Below are positions 12,151 to 21,866 of a DNA stretch of 64,000 nucleotides, one piece after another. The DNA comes from Muricea muricata (Eukaryota; Cnidaria; Anthozoa; Malacalcyonacea; Plexauridae), in contig OY979717.1 in the NCBI GenBank assembly GCA_963855995.1, positions 18,823,906-18,887,905 on the forward strand, written 5' to 3'. The notes under the pieces were generated by a model. That model saw only the letters and a program-made list of their open reading frames with translations, was not told where the DNA came from and made no database searches. Position 1 is the first letter of the stretch. Each line of letters starts with the position of its first letter. A program made the position numbers and the translations under genes.

Positions 12151-12249
12151 GTATAAAAGCGAGAACGCATAGTACACACGAAAGAACAAATTTTCCGACT
12201 GTACGTATATAGTACAGATGTTACCAACTTGTGTTTTGTTATGTATCAT
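10726..12249 (-). CDS. LINE reverse transcriptase, uninterrupted ORF
   Basis: 507 codons are open; the first 40 or so probably derive from element flank and not from the LINE. RT motifs in order are RPIALTSVLAKIQK, SDSQYGG, the first catalytic Asp in FLDFRKAFD, GVPQGSKLGPIAF, and the MDD box (ILFMDDTT) in place of the usual FADD. The thumb and C-terminal region follow (SSYKLLGLWIDDDLKW, GAQIWHGGLTQEQ, IERIQRRAMKII), as in CR1/Jockey-type elements. There is no endonuclease domain, so the copy cannot move by itself, although the frame is intact. This points to a young 5'-truncated insertion. Confidence 0.88.
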   Translation of the reverse strand: MIHNKTQVGNICTIYVQSENLFFRVYYAFSLLYTYILKTFAKYFAVPLTEIFNESFQSKTFPKVWKNYKVSGIPKSIPCTLAEDLRPIALTSVLAKIQKTFAIKWMYDDTTGKISDSQYGGLPRSSTVNALVNLLHNWHKLMDERHRVIRIVFLDFRKAFDLIDHNKLLENMRSMGVRSALIKWFASYLNERSHFTQFGKETSDFENVTGGVPQGSKLGPIAFVIKINMLPSVIEQVVGNEDVVVDGDTILFMDDTTSWEALDVHYHVSGMEIGNIPKKIESVKTFAENEKMVLNAKKCKEMIIDFRKDRTVIPAMKINDCVLERVSSYKLLGLWIDDDLKWKSNTEYVVKKAAKRLYFLKTLKGYNAPREDLKIFYISAIRSIVEFGAQIWHGGLTQEQSKDIERIQRRAMKIICPRKTYKQALTECGLHTLEYRRDIMCVNLIKDMKQPTHKLNDLLPPIVGLVREKHTRLNENKFYNFKCKTERFNNSPLVYAIRKYNMAFDNN

Positions 12250-12477
12250 GTATCATATATATCAACGATCAGATCGCGGTCATATTTCAAAAGTCCAATA
12301 TCAAATTTCAAATTTGCGTTACAAATTTGTCGTGTGTAGAAATAAATTATCTTACCATGCTTTCCAACAAATAGCCGCTGTAGACTTCTTCACATTCGCA
12401 AAATCTCCGTCGTTTAATTTTCTTTTTTTCGACAGCATATCGAGTTCATAGTATTAGTTTAAAAAGTTTCGGAGGTC

Positions 12478-13075
12478 AGATTTCAAATTATGTAAACAGT
12501 CTCTAGCTCCGTAGCGATTGGCTGTCTGTTACCGGAAATATTTGCTTGGTATTTGCATGCTGCACGCTGGCGCCGTCTGCCCTCCCCCTGTAAATCCCAA
12601 CGGTCAAGAAGGCCTGGCTGCCAAGCCGCCGCCGTAGCAGTGATCGGTCTTTCCAAGTTCGACATAAAAGCGATTTTGATTTTCATCGTTGAATAATTGT
12701 TGAAATCGTGTGGATCTCGGCAAAGTATCGTAATATTTTCGAAGAGCGGCATCTGATCTACATGCTGACGACTTTTTTTTGAGAATGGAGTTATTTAAGT
12801 GGGCGAATTTTTGACTCAAAGTTCTCGCGTCGACGGATCGACGGGCGGGAGTCTGCAGCCTTTTACTTATTATATGTACACAAGTGACTCGTCGCAACCA
12901 TCGACTGTAAAGCGTTTAAAAAATATAATAACAGCAAAATAACAACAAAAGCAGTACACACAATCAAATAGGCAAGTAAATTTCATTTTAAAATATATTT
13001 TAGTGATATATTTTTTCTATATATCAAATATACAATAATTGTTATAGTCTAGCGCGCGTTTGGGCCGCCTGTGGT
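12478..13075 (-). repeat. Right inverted arm of the foldback element
   Basis: Reverse complement of the left arm. Beyond it, 13076-13089 adds a second copy of the terminal motif (on the minus strand CACAGGCTGCCCAAAC), then the GTGCAAC duplication. Confidence 0.88.
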
Positions 13076-13096
13076 TTGGGCAGCCTGTGGTGCAAC

Positions 13097-14517
13097 GCGG
13101 CGACCAGGCGACGAAAAACTTATCAGAGCGAGGAGATACATCTATATTATCAACTTCACTATAAAGCCAACAAGAATTTTTCAAAGATAAGTCAAAGCAT
13201 AGTCAAAGGCTCGTCTTATACGTGTATTTTTAACAATACAATTTTTTAGTTGATCCAGTCATCTTCTATGCGATATGTATGGCTATGTAGTAATACTTTA
13301 CATGTAGAAAATGAATGACAAATAATAATTTTGTTAGATGCAGGAATACAGTACTTGCACATTATTAAACGAGGAATATCTATATAGGTAGTGCTGTAAA
13401 TAGTGTGTAACTTATGTTACATAATAATTGTCTGTGTAAAATTTCTGTTCATATATATATATGTATATACATATTGTGGTCCTGGTAGGGAAGTGTGGAT
13501 GTTACTCGTCTGATTTTCAAGGTATGCTACGTGTCGCCCTTGAAAACAATGCTATGTCTCTTTCGAAAGTTTTAATTGTTTCCCCCTGATATATGATTAT
13601 GACAGTATTGACTATGGTCTATGGCGTTGTCGCTATAGCCAGCAATTGTGCTAAATTTACCCAAGAAGTGCCTCATTATTTCTTACTTTAACTCTTACAT
13701 TGCTGTTATTTTGTTGCTCGATTCACGGGGTCAAAACTAACAAATGATAAAAAGAGTATGTATATATAAAAATATAATATAGGAATTATATTATGTGCAA
13801 ATGTCAGTTGCAAAAGGTGAAATATATTTCACTCCATGGGGCCTGTGTTGGACATTCCCATTTTCGTATTTATTTCATGCACAGAGTAGAATTCCCCTGT
13901 AATACAGTTCTCGTCCTTTTTAAATCAGTAATCTAGTAGTTTTAAGATAGTTTTAACATAGTAGTTTCACATGGTCATTGAGAGTTTTGTAAAGTCACTC
14001 ATGGCTCATCTAATTATACGCCCTTGGCAATATTGATCTTTAATGATGATAGACATGATACACGTACGGCGTACACTCTGTGCGTACACTAAATATTTGC
14101 ATTGGTGCACACACAATTTAATGAAATAATTCAAAGATCATGAATGTATATGATATAAACGAATAAAGCAACAGTGAGCTAGTGGCCATTTTAATGTCTT
14201 TTAAAACAAACACGGCAAGGAAAGACAGACTTAATATATTAAAACTTGCGCGATCGCGTGCCGATGGCCCGATGCCAGTTGCCCAAGCCCAACTTAGCAC
14301 TCAAACTGTCATTGAAATACTCATGATTTTGGAGTTCAAACGCTGACAAGAAATACGGACAAAAAAAGAGAAAAGTACATAATTTTAGATCAGAAAATTC
14401 ATGTTATTTTTCGCAACCATTACATCTCGCTCCTTGCGTTTAAAATGTATCGCTTGTATGTGGAAGCATGTAATTTGATACTTTCCCCACCACACAGAGC
14501 AAAAGATTTTTGAAAGA
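13097..14517. other. Intergenic, no gene recognised
   Basis: AT-rich with scattered short TA runs (for example 13455-13470). ORFs are under 70 codons. I see no domain, tRNA or clear repeat boundary before the palindromic repeat at 14518. Confidence 0.5.
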
Positions 14518-14590
14518 GTCACGTGACCAGCCTAAACCAGGGTCTTTGCCGCAGCGTCGGGCGTAGGTAAAGACCCTGGCTTGCGAGGTT
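14518..14590. repeat. Short palindromic repeat, right copy (inverted to 9316)
   Basis: It begins GTCACGTGACCAGCCT and ends TGGCTTGCGAGGTT, the reverse complement of the left copy with a few changes. The internal CCAGGGTCTTT and AAAGACCCTGG can pair into a hairpin. Confidence 0.65.
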
Positions 14591-14670
14591 GCAGTAAGCA
14601 ATCAGTAACGTAAATTAGTAACGATTATTTTACACGTTCGAAAGACGTTTCGTCCAATCAGCGCTGTCGT

Positions 14671-15102
14671 GTGTTTACGTACGAGCAAATTCGCTCACGC
14701 CCTGCAATCCGGGCCATCTACCTATTCAAGATTACATACATTCTTGAGCAGGAAAACAAAAATACCCGTGCCAAAACAAACAGAGACGTAAAGTTACTCA
14801 TTGACCTTTTGAGACAAAGAGGCGAGCCTCGAAATCCAAAAGAATTGCCGCCTGAAGAATTAAATGGTTATCTCTCTGAATTCATTGAGTGTAAAAAAAA
14901 GGACGGTGGGGATTACGAACCTTCCAGCCTTCGAGGCTTTTTATCGAGCTTTCATCGACATTTAAAGGAGCCTGAATACTCCGCGAATATCATCGAAAAC
15001 ATTGCATTTGAACAAACACGAGACTCTCTCCAAGCACGATGTAAAAAATTTAAGAAAGAACTGCAAAGGAGACAAATCAAATGCTGCTCAAGCCTTAACT
15101 AA
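14671..15102 (+). pseudogene. KIAA1958/Crypton-type (DUF3504-like) N-terminal domain relic
   Basis: 143 codons without an in-frame ATG at the start. The core NTRAKTNRDVKLLIDLLRQR, PPEELNGYLSEFI, KKDGGDYEPSSLRGF and SFHRHLK has the pattern of the SAM-like DNA-binding segment upstream of Crypton-derived tyrosine-recombinase domains in KIAA1958/ZMYM-type proteins, which are amplified in cnidarian genomes. The frame ends shortly after this domain (KKFKKELQRRQIKCCSSLN); no recombinase domain follows. A truncated mobile-element copy is likely. A single exon of a domesticated gene is the alternative. Confidence 0.6.
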
Positions 15103-15171
15103 TCACAAGATAAACATTCTGTACGAAAAAAACAATGGAAAATATAAGTATCTATAAAATAAACTATTTTG

Positions 15172-15314
15172 TTAATGGGAAGTGCTTATGTACGGTATTT
15201 ACGCACTTGCTAATTTGTTTTCGCCGAACTTACTCGCTTGTTGCACTCGCTCGTTCGTTTTGCGAAAACAAATTAACGCGTGTGTAAATACCATACGTCA
15301 GCACTTCCCATTAA
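15172..15314. mobile_element. 143-bp palindromic MITE bounded by TTAA
   Basis: The ends read TTAATGGGAAGTGCT and AGCACTTCCCATTAA. The inverted arms continue for about 55 bp (GTATTTACGCAC... AATTTGTTTTCGC paired with GCGAAAACAAATT ... GTGTAAATACCAT). TTAA at both ends fits the target duplication of piggyBac- or Kolobok-type transposons. There is no coding capacity. Confidence 0.8.
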
Positions 15315-17102
15315 GAAATCTATATTTGTCGTATAGACCATATGTATAGACTAAGCTGATTCTGCATGATTCGGTATCTTTTATTTACCTTTGTAAATTC
15401 ATACTCTTCCCCAGTCCCTTTAATTTAGTCGGTGTCAAGCGAAGTTTATGATCCTTGCGAAATACCTGATCATACGTGACGGGTCAGAAATTTCGCGCAT
15501 GTGCATGGGAGCGAAATAAATGAAATTTAAGGCTCAACTGTTGGTCGATGTAGTATTTACGTGGCGCTGCGGCGCTGATAAAACCCAAGAACACGACCAG
15601 TTCCAGAAACGTTTTTAAACCGCTATTGATAATTGTGTCACATGGGCACACGGGTTGTGATTACGCCAATATCAAGCGAGCGTTTGTCACTTTGTCGAAA
15701 TGAAAACTGTTTTGACTTTATCCGCCTACTCCACGAAAAATGTTGCCTTTCGCTTTAATTTCAGTTACCTTTCCAAATTTTCGAAAGTGAATTTATGAAT
15801 TTATGAAAATTTGAGGCGATTTTTCAATCAATACGATAGTTGATAATTTCCATCAATATTTTCTATAGATGTAATGGATATTAATAATAAATTCTTACAA
15901 ATTTGAAGTATTGTAGATTATGTTGGATCACTGAATACAGTAACAATATGTCATAATGAGATTTACAAACATTGTAACTTTACTTTTATATTAATTGCCC
16001 GTTTGACATTTGAAATAATGCTTCATTTTATCAAATCTTTGATAACCAGTCGATACGATTGTTTCCAATTGAGAGGCAGGAATCAAAACTAAGCAAAAAA
16101 TTTCAACCACACTTTCCTGCTATACACACATCTTGTTGACTTCTGACATACACATGACTTGGCTGGACTACTTAGACTCGGACTGGTCCCAATTAAAGGG
16201 CCTTGCCATTCTAGCACTGAGAGGAACCCCGAAATTTTTTGCTGCCCTGAATGTTTTAGGTGAAGATTTTATGGTATTCTAGAGAGAACATGATGAATTA
16301 TTTAACCGCTTCCCTGAAGAGTTCAAAAATTCCAAATCATTCCCATCCGGTCCCTTTTATTTTCGTTTTGTACTGCCTGATAGTCTGTTTTAAACATCTT
16401 TGAATGTTTACAAATACGGAAATCAAACAACATTGTGAAGGGCCCATTTGATGTCCCAGTAGGGGCCCATGTGCCATGGCACAGTGGTACATAGGCCAGT
16501 CCGAGCCTGGCCGACTACTCGAACTCGAAGACGAAGTAAACAATCTCCTCACAGTTGAGTACTTTCCTGAAGAAACAACGCTGTTGTTTTCCTAATATAT
16601 GTTGTTCCTTTTTTCGTAATTGTGATTTGTTTTATGATTTTTCAGTGATTCGCCCCTCATCCAATCCTATGGGATCTGAAATTGAGAGGAGACGCCACAC
16701 AAAATATTTAGCACCCTATGGAACGCAAAGATTTTAAATGCTTCTGATAACTCTATGTTCACGTCTCGTTCTTCATAAATTTTGACAGCGGTTTACTAAT
16801 TATTGAACAGCGAGATTCTCCGAGACATGATTTGTCCATGCAATAACACGCCGATAAAGTTTTGAATTACGCACTTGACAATTAATGCTTCCATCGTCAT
16901 GACGTTATCAAATTCATATTTACTGAAATATCTCTACAAAGCTAACATCTCGAGAAAGCGGTAAAATTCACGTCACAAGTTTACATAAACAAGTAGCTTC
17001 CCTTACCAGAGTAGTCGACAGTGTAAATACTGTTCTTGAATCAGTATGTAGGGTTGTAATTCCAAACGAAGGTTCATATTCGCTTTCCGGTCCTTGATTG
17101 AG
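15315..17102. other. Intergenic, no gene recognised
   Basis: No ORF has convincing content. GGACTGG and its complement recur near 16180 and 16498 (CTCGGACTGG / CCAGTCCGAG), possibly a worn inverted element, but the arms are too short to call. Confidence 0.45.
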
Positions 17103-17275
17103 CAAGACGCCCGCTCAGGCGTTCACTCCACCTGCCAAAACGAAAATGGGCACAAGGCTGTAACTAGAGCGTTCATTGGGGGTGGGGTATAGTCACTTAT
17201 TTTTGTTCTGCCCAACGAACTCCTTTTTAAATCCGTTATTATTAGGGTACCTTAGTAGTACTGGTCTGCCCCTTT
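17103..17275. repeat. Dispersed repeat family, copy 1
   Basis: About 165 bp from CAAGACGC to TTAGGGTACCTT match 38474-38632 at most positions. Shared phrases include GGCGTTCACTCC, AACGAAAATGGGCACAAGG and TTCATTGGGGGTGGGGTA. A partial third copy (CAAGACGCTTGCTAAGCGTT) is at 56702. The family is unknown to me. Confidence 0.75.
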
Positions 17276-17394
17276 GGGGTGTAATTATAAATTCAAGATA
17301 GCGGAATAATTTATGCAAGATGGCGGAATAATTTATGCATTGCACTGACGTCATAATAACGTTATTGCGCTGACGTTGTGATTACGTTATTAGC

Positions 17395-17546
17395 GAGGTT
17401 CAGATTTGGCTTCCAATACCTCTACCGCTACCTTAATCTATCTTTCAGCCAATCAGATGTGTCGGACCTACACGATTAGCCAATCAAATTGTTTAAAAAC
17501 TGGGAAAAGGTAGCGGTAGTGGTAGAGGAAGTCAAATCTGAACCTC
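17395..17546. mobile_element. 152-bp palindromic MITE
   Basis: The ends are GAGGTTCAGATTTG and CAAATCTGAACCTC. The arms continue through TACCTCTACCGCTACCTT and its complement AAGGTAGCGGTAGTGGTAGA. No clean target duplication is visible, so the superfamily is unknown. Confidence 0.72.
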
Positions 17547-17692
17547 TCTATTGCGTAATGGTTGGCTTTAGCGAGGGAAGTAATTAGTATTCAGGATGTT
17601 GGCGAGGGAAGTAATTATTATTCAAAATGACGCCGGAAGTAATTAGTATGCAGGATGGCATTGGCGCCGGAAGTAACGAGTACGTCATGTGC

Positions 17693-17755
17693 TGACGTCA
17701 TGATAACGTTACCGGTAACGTTACCAGTAATGTTACCGGTAACGTTACCGATCAG
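17693..17755. repeat. GTTACCGGTAAC palindromic array next to TGACGTCA
   Basis: Three to four GTTACCGGTAAC-type units (17705-17750) follow a perfect CRE-type TGACGTCA (17693-17700). A second TGACGTCA lies at 17346-17353. ATAACGTTAT boxes occur throughout 17346-17790. The array could be a simple repeat or a dense binding-site cluster; no gene start ties to it. Confidence 0.5.
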
Positions 17756-18009
17756 ATGGCGGCTAACGTCAGCATGATAACGTTATGGCTTATGGGGATA
17801 ACGTTATGCCTAATATTGTTGAGAAAACATATAAAAGAGAACAGTGTTTCCACATATTTATTAAGATATAGCCTTCTCATCACAAGCATTTACTTAGGGC
17901 AAAAGTTTATCTTTGGCTCTTTTGTGTTTGGATTCATTGTTCTGGAAAACGTCCTTGACCTTCTAAAAGCCGTTTCAGCAAAAACTTTCTCTTCTTTACG
18001 GCTGCTGGC

Positions 18010-18075
18010 TTGACAGAAGCTTGGCAAAAGCTTGGCAGAAGCTTGACAGAAGCTTGACAGAAGCTTTACAGAAGC
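18010..18075. repeat. 11-bp tandem repeat TTGACAGAAGC, six units
   Basis: Units follow without gaps and show one or two changes each (TTGGCAAAAGC, TTGGCAGAAGC, TTTACAGAAGC). The ORFs crossing it on the minus strand are by-products. Confidence 0.8.
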
Positions 18076-18313
18076 TGTAGAGAGGTTCCAACTTCTCCAC
18101 CGTGATGGCAAAGGTATATAGAATTGTGTTTCTATGTAAACATGAATAAAAGGGGGATAAATGGGGTATGGCGAATACGAAAATGTATGCATACTTAGAC
18201 AGCAAAATATTAGTGCGTTTCTTTGGTTTGCATAAATCAACACACGAATTAACGTTTGGAATAGTTTATTTTTATAAGTATTGCACAGAGTAGGGCTTTA
18301 TCTTGTTAGTCTC

Positions 18314-18420
18314 GTACAAGTTTATGCAATGAGCAGATGAGCATCTGCTCATAATTGCTCATGAGCACACGCTCATAAGGCCCGATGTGGCCCGCCAGGT
18401 TAGTATAGCTATATCTTGTT
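18314..18420. repeat. Hairpin-rich GTACAAGTTTATG repeat, copy 1
   Basis: It starts GTACAAGTTTATGCAATGAGC and ends TTAGTATAGCTATATCTTGTT. The centre is a run of TGAGCA and TGCTCA words that can fold on itself. It recurs at 19004-19130 and partly at 19135-19160. Confidence 0.75.
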
Positions 18421-19003
18421 AAAATTTCGTGTTTGATAATTCGTTCAATGGCTTCCATACCATGCATTATCCATCCTTCTTCTTCCGACACCATGAGACA
18501 TTCATACCTTCTTTGACTCGGTTGGATCCTTGTCACTTTTATACAAGTTCAGGCGTGGCAAGCGTGTTTGAAAATGACTGAGATGGAACTGATTAAATTG
18601 CTGATACTGACTAAATTATACAATAATCCTCACCATATATCAACAAAATTACCCAGAATGTCATAATCATTGGAGATGTACCCATACATTATGCAAGCAT
18701 CCCAAACTTTTTTGATGAATTTTTCATCAGTAGCTGTCTTGTCTTCAGAAGCATCAAAATCCCACAAGTTTTGACTAAACTCTTCATTTGTCAAATTATC
18801 AAAAATTTTATCGTAAAGACTAGAACAGGTCATATTAGTGCGCACTACTGGCTTGTTGTTTTGTATAAAAAGTAAATCGAGCGTCATCCTTACTCTTCAA
18901 CGGTCAGTCTCTAAATGAATTTTTAGGATCATATATTTCTGTTTAAAGGTATTCCAGGACCTTTTGTTTTAGTGACTGTTGATTTTTTCCGCAGAAACCA
19001 CTT

Positions 19004-19160
19004 GTACAAGTTTATGCGATGAGCAGATGAGCACCTGCTCATAACTGCTCATGCATGCTCATGAGCACATGCTCATACGCTCATAGGTCCCGATGTGACT
19101 AGCCAGGTTAGTATAGCTATATTTTGTTAGTCTTGTACAAGTTTATGCGATGAGCAGATG
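19004..19160. repeat. Hairpin-rich GTACAAGTTTATG repeat, copies 2 and 3
   Basis: Copy 2 (19004-19130) matches 18314-18420 with an added TGCTCATGCA segment. Copy 3 restarts at 19135 directly after TTAGTCTT, the same word that precedes copy 1, so the repeats are tandemly organised. Copy 3 breaks off after GAGCAGATGA. Confidence 0.72.
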
Positions 19161-19394
19161 ACTCATTTGGTGCCTAAGTAACTCGAGAGGCAATATTATT
19201 TCCCAATCAGTTTAACTTCCTTTTATTGGAACGAGCGAACATGTACAGTGTTGGATTAATATTCTTATATGCAAGCTTAGAATCTTCCTTCAAAACCAGA
19301 CAATTCACCAATATGGAAACGCGATCTCAGAGACAGCAGTATACGACCCTATGGACAGTATATATCTTCGTTTGATTGGTCTGCCATCTTTTGA

Positions 19395-20290
19395 ACATGT
19401 TTGCGTGGAAAGTTCAACGATACAATAAGTGCAATGATTGACAATTTTTTCCCCTTGAAGCGTGCTAGTGTGCGGAAATGTGATAAACCCAGGATGACAT
19501 CAATAAAGTCCTCTATTGCGATACGCCAGAAAGCTCTCCATAAAAGTGGAAAAATTCAAATATCTATACGTTTTTCCGTATACAACAAGGTTCAATCAAG
19601 TATTAAAACTGTGCGCAAGAAATACTATATGAGTTCAGTCGAGAAAATTTCAACCCAACGAAATGGTGGAAAGAAGTTAAAATCCTAGGTTGTATCTCGT
19701 CTAAATATTCTCGGTACACTCAGTTACTTTCTGATGACGTTAAGAATTGTGAAAATCTGGCCGTAACCTTCAATACTTTTCTTGTTTCCTTCGCCTCGCA
19801 TTTTCATCCGTTTAACCCGGAAGAAAATTTGGCTGATCTAGAAGTACCACGTGAATACCTTGTCTACACCCAGCAGATCTACAAGAAACTTCGTGCAATC
19901 AAAACTACCAAATCGCCAGGTCCAGATAGGTTCCCAAATAAAATTCTGAAAATATTTGGTTTCGAACTTGCCCCAATCATTACTTAACATCCCAAATTAG
20001 AAAGGTTATGGGAGACTGTGCCTGGGCATTCTTTCCCTCCAAATCAAATCGTTAATAAATTAAATACCAAACAATTTGCACTCCCCAAGAAATCAACAAC
20101 TCACGCCTTGATATATCTTCTATTCATATTGTGGATCACAATCTTATTGTCAAAGAGTTAACTTGTCTTGATGCACACCCCGCGGGTATTCGATGGATTA
20201 AAGCATTTCTTACTAATCGTGAACAATGTGTCAGGGTTGGGAGCTATGCGTCGCCCTGGAAAACGAAGAATGGTGGTCTCCCCTAAGGTA
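19395..20290 (+). pseudogene. LINE (CR1/Jockey-like) relic, 5' part before the gypsy insertion
   Basis: The plus strand reads the endonuclease-RT linker (FNDTISAMIDNFFPLKR, KALHKSGK), then TTKSPGPDRFPNKILKIFG near 19910 and RWIKAFLTNREQCVRVG near 20190. The palm motif GGLP at 20275-20285 follows. Frameshifts and stops lie between these pieces. The sequence is cut exactly at 20290 by an LTR retrotransposon and resumes at 24568. Confidence 0.82.
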
Positions 20291-20295
20291 CAAAT

Positions 20296-20437
20296 TGTAG
20301 TGTTTTACTCGATGCTTTATTTAATGAAAGACTGCCATGCTATTTTCATACGCTTGCAGAACCCCGATTCCATGCAGTTATCCGGGTTAGTCTGCTAAAC
20401 CACGTGACTGAATAATATTAATTATTTAAACACCACA
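20296..20437 (-). repeat. 3' LTR of the gypsy element
   Basis: It matches 24423-24562 with scattered differences and starts and ends TG...CA on the minus strand (TGTGGTG ... CACTACA). Just inside it, 20438-20448 reads as a purine tract (TTGAGGGGGGA) on the minus strand, the expected plus-strand primer. Confidence 0.9.
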
Positions 20438-20641
20438 TCCCCCCTCAATTTACTAAAAGGAAAGTCAGTTCGATGTTAGAAGTCAGTTAAGTGTTCGGTG
20501 ATAAAAGTCTGAACAAAACACGACAATAATTGCAGTGCAATATGTTATTCAGCTTCAACGCAACATCAAAAATAAATGTTTTAATTACGAATAAGAGCTA
20601 GAGTGTCGATTGAATAAACGTTTTAACCGTTCATAGCTTCA

Positions 20642-21866
20642 CTACTGGAACTGTGCTCCATATCTATTAGGACGTCTTCTTTCTCGTCGCGGGTAAGGGG
20701 GTAACTCGGGTGCTTCTTTCACTGCTCCCTCATGTCGACAAACAGGAATGTCAATATCCTCGTCATCACTCGTCTCTGGAATTTCGATCGACGCTTTCTT
20801 GAAAAACGACAAATTCCGGATTACTGTGCCACTTTTATTTCTCGCCGTCACCATTGATCCCTTCTTTGCAATAACAGCATGGTTCAGGTCGGTATGGAGT
20901 ACCTCGCTTTCTCTTCGTGTCGTCACGCCTTACAAATACAGTGTCATCTTCTTTGATTTCGGATGGACGAACATACGCCTTCGCGTCAGCATATGTCTTC
21001 ATTTTCTTCTTTGCCCTGCGGTTATTTGCTTCAAGTGTTGATGCTTGTTGGCCTTCGTTAAACTCCGGTAACTTGGTCTTTATTGCTCGATTGACGAGTG
21101 CAGTCACCGGGAGAATTCTTGTTGTTGTATGAGGAGTTACTCTGAAACTTCTTAGGAACTGATACATTTCCTGTTTCCAACTTTTTCGCTCAAGATTCGC
21201 GGTTTTTATCACCTTCTTCACCGTTCTTACGAATCATTCGACTTCCCCATTTGCTCTTGGCCATCGAGCGGTTGCTTTACGATGTTGGAAACCAAGAGTC
21301 TGGGCAAATGATTTGAATGCACTGCTGTTGAAGGGCGGACCGTTGTCGGTCTTTACCACGTTTGGTATGTCAAATTCTGAGGAAACTTTATCAACTTTTG
21401 GGATAACAGTATTTGCTGACGTCGACTTGACCGTTTCAACCACGGGATACCCAGAGTAATCATCCGTGATTATGAAAAGGTACTCGCTGTTTGGAAGCTC
21501 GGCGAAGTCCATGCTAACTTCTGACCACGGAGCTTTTGGGAGCGGTGACACCAATACTGGTTCACGTTTAGACCAAACACGCACAGCATGACTGGACTTT
21601 TTTCTCCACCATCTGGTCAATGCCGGGGAACCAAACTTTCTCACGCAAAAGTGCTTTAGTTTTGCTTCTTCGATTTCTGCAACTGTCATCACTTTGGGCG
21701 TTGATGTGGAGACGATATAATTGACATATTCTTCGGCAATTTTTTGTTCTCGGCTGGCAACGGCGATCTGTTTGGAAGGGTGACGTGATAAGTAGTCTGC
21801 CGGGTTTCCGTTGCCTTTCCGATGTAACGCACTGTAATTTGATACGGCTGTAACCTGAGAGCCCAT
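20642..21866 (-). pseudogene. Gypsy integrase and C-terminal region, frameshifted
   Basis: The integrase core keeps its catalytic triad context: VSMDFAEL (Asp), VVKTDNGPPF (Asp) and WPRANGEVE (Glu). A zinc-binding region upstream is damaged. The reading frame then shifts near 21230 into ...EMYQFLRSFRVTPHTTT and again near 20920 into a proline/arginine-rich tail (LPPYPRRERRRPNRYG), as in Mag-type elements. It belongs to the surrounding retroelement and is not a host gene. Confidence 0.88.

Larger units (their letters stand above)
9838..13089. mobile_element. Foldback DNA element with 599-bp inverted arms and 7-bp target duplication
   Basis: The arms are 9835-10433 and 12478-13076. They are inverted copies differing at only about two bases, with the same length. 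The outer ends read CACAGGCGGCCCAAAC on the left and, inward from 13089, CACAGGCTGCCCAAAC followed by a second CACAGGCGGCCCAAAC, so the right end carries one extra 16-bp terminal unit. GTGCAAC flanks the whole (9831-9837 and 13090-13096) as a 7-bp target duplication. Ends of the form CANRG with 7-8-bp duplications are a P-superfamily trait, but no transposase (THAP or DDE/D) is visible, so family assignment is inference. The loop holds a nested LINE. The identical 97-codon ORFs in both arms show no known domain and are probably not genes. Confidence 0.85.

Noticed and set aside
18306-18887. Two minus-strand ORFs (76 and 85 codons) that look protein-like
   Set aside because: One overlaps the TGAGCA repeat and neither has recognisable motifs or good splice context.
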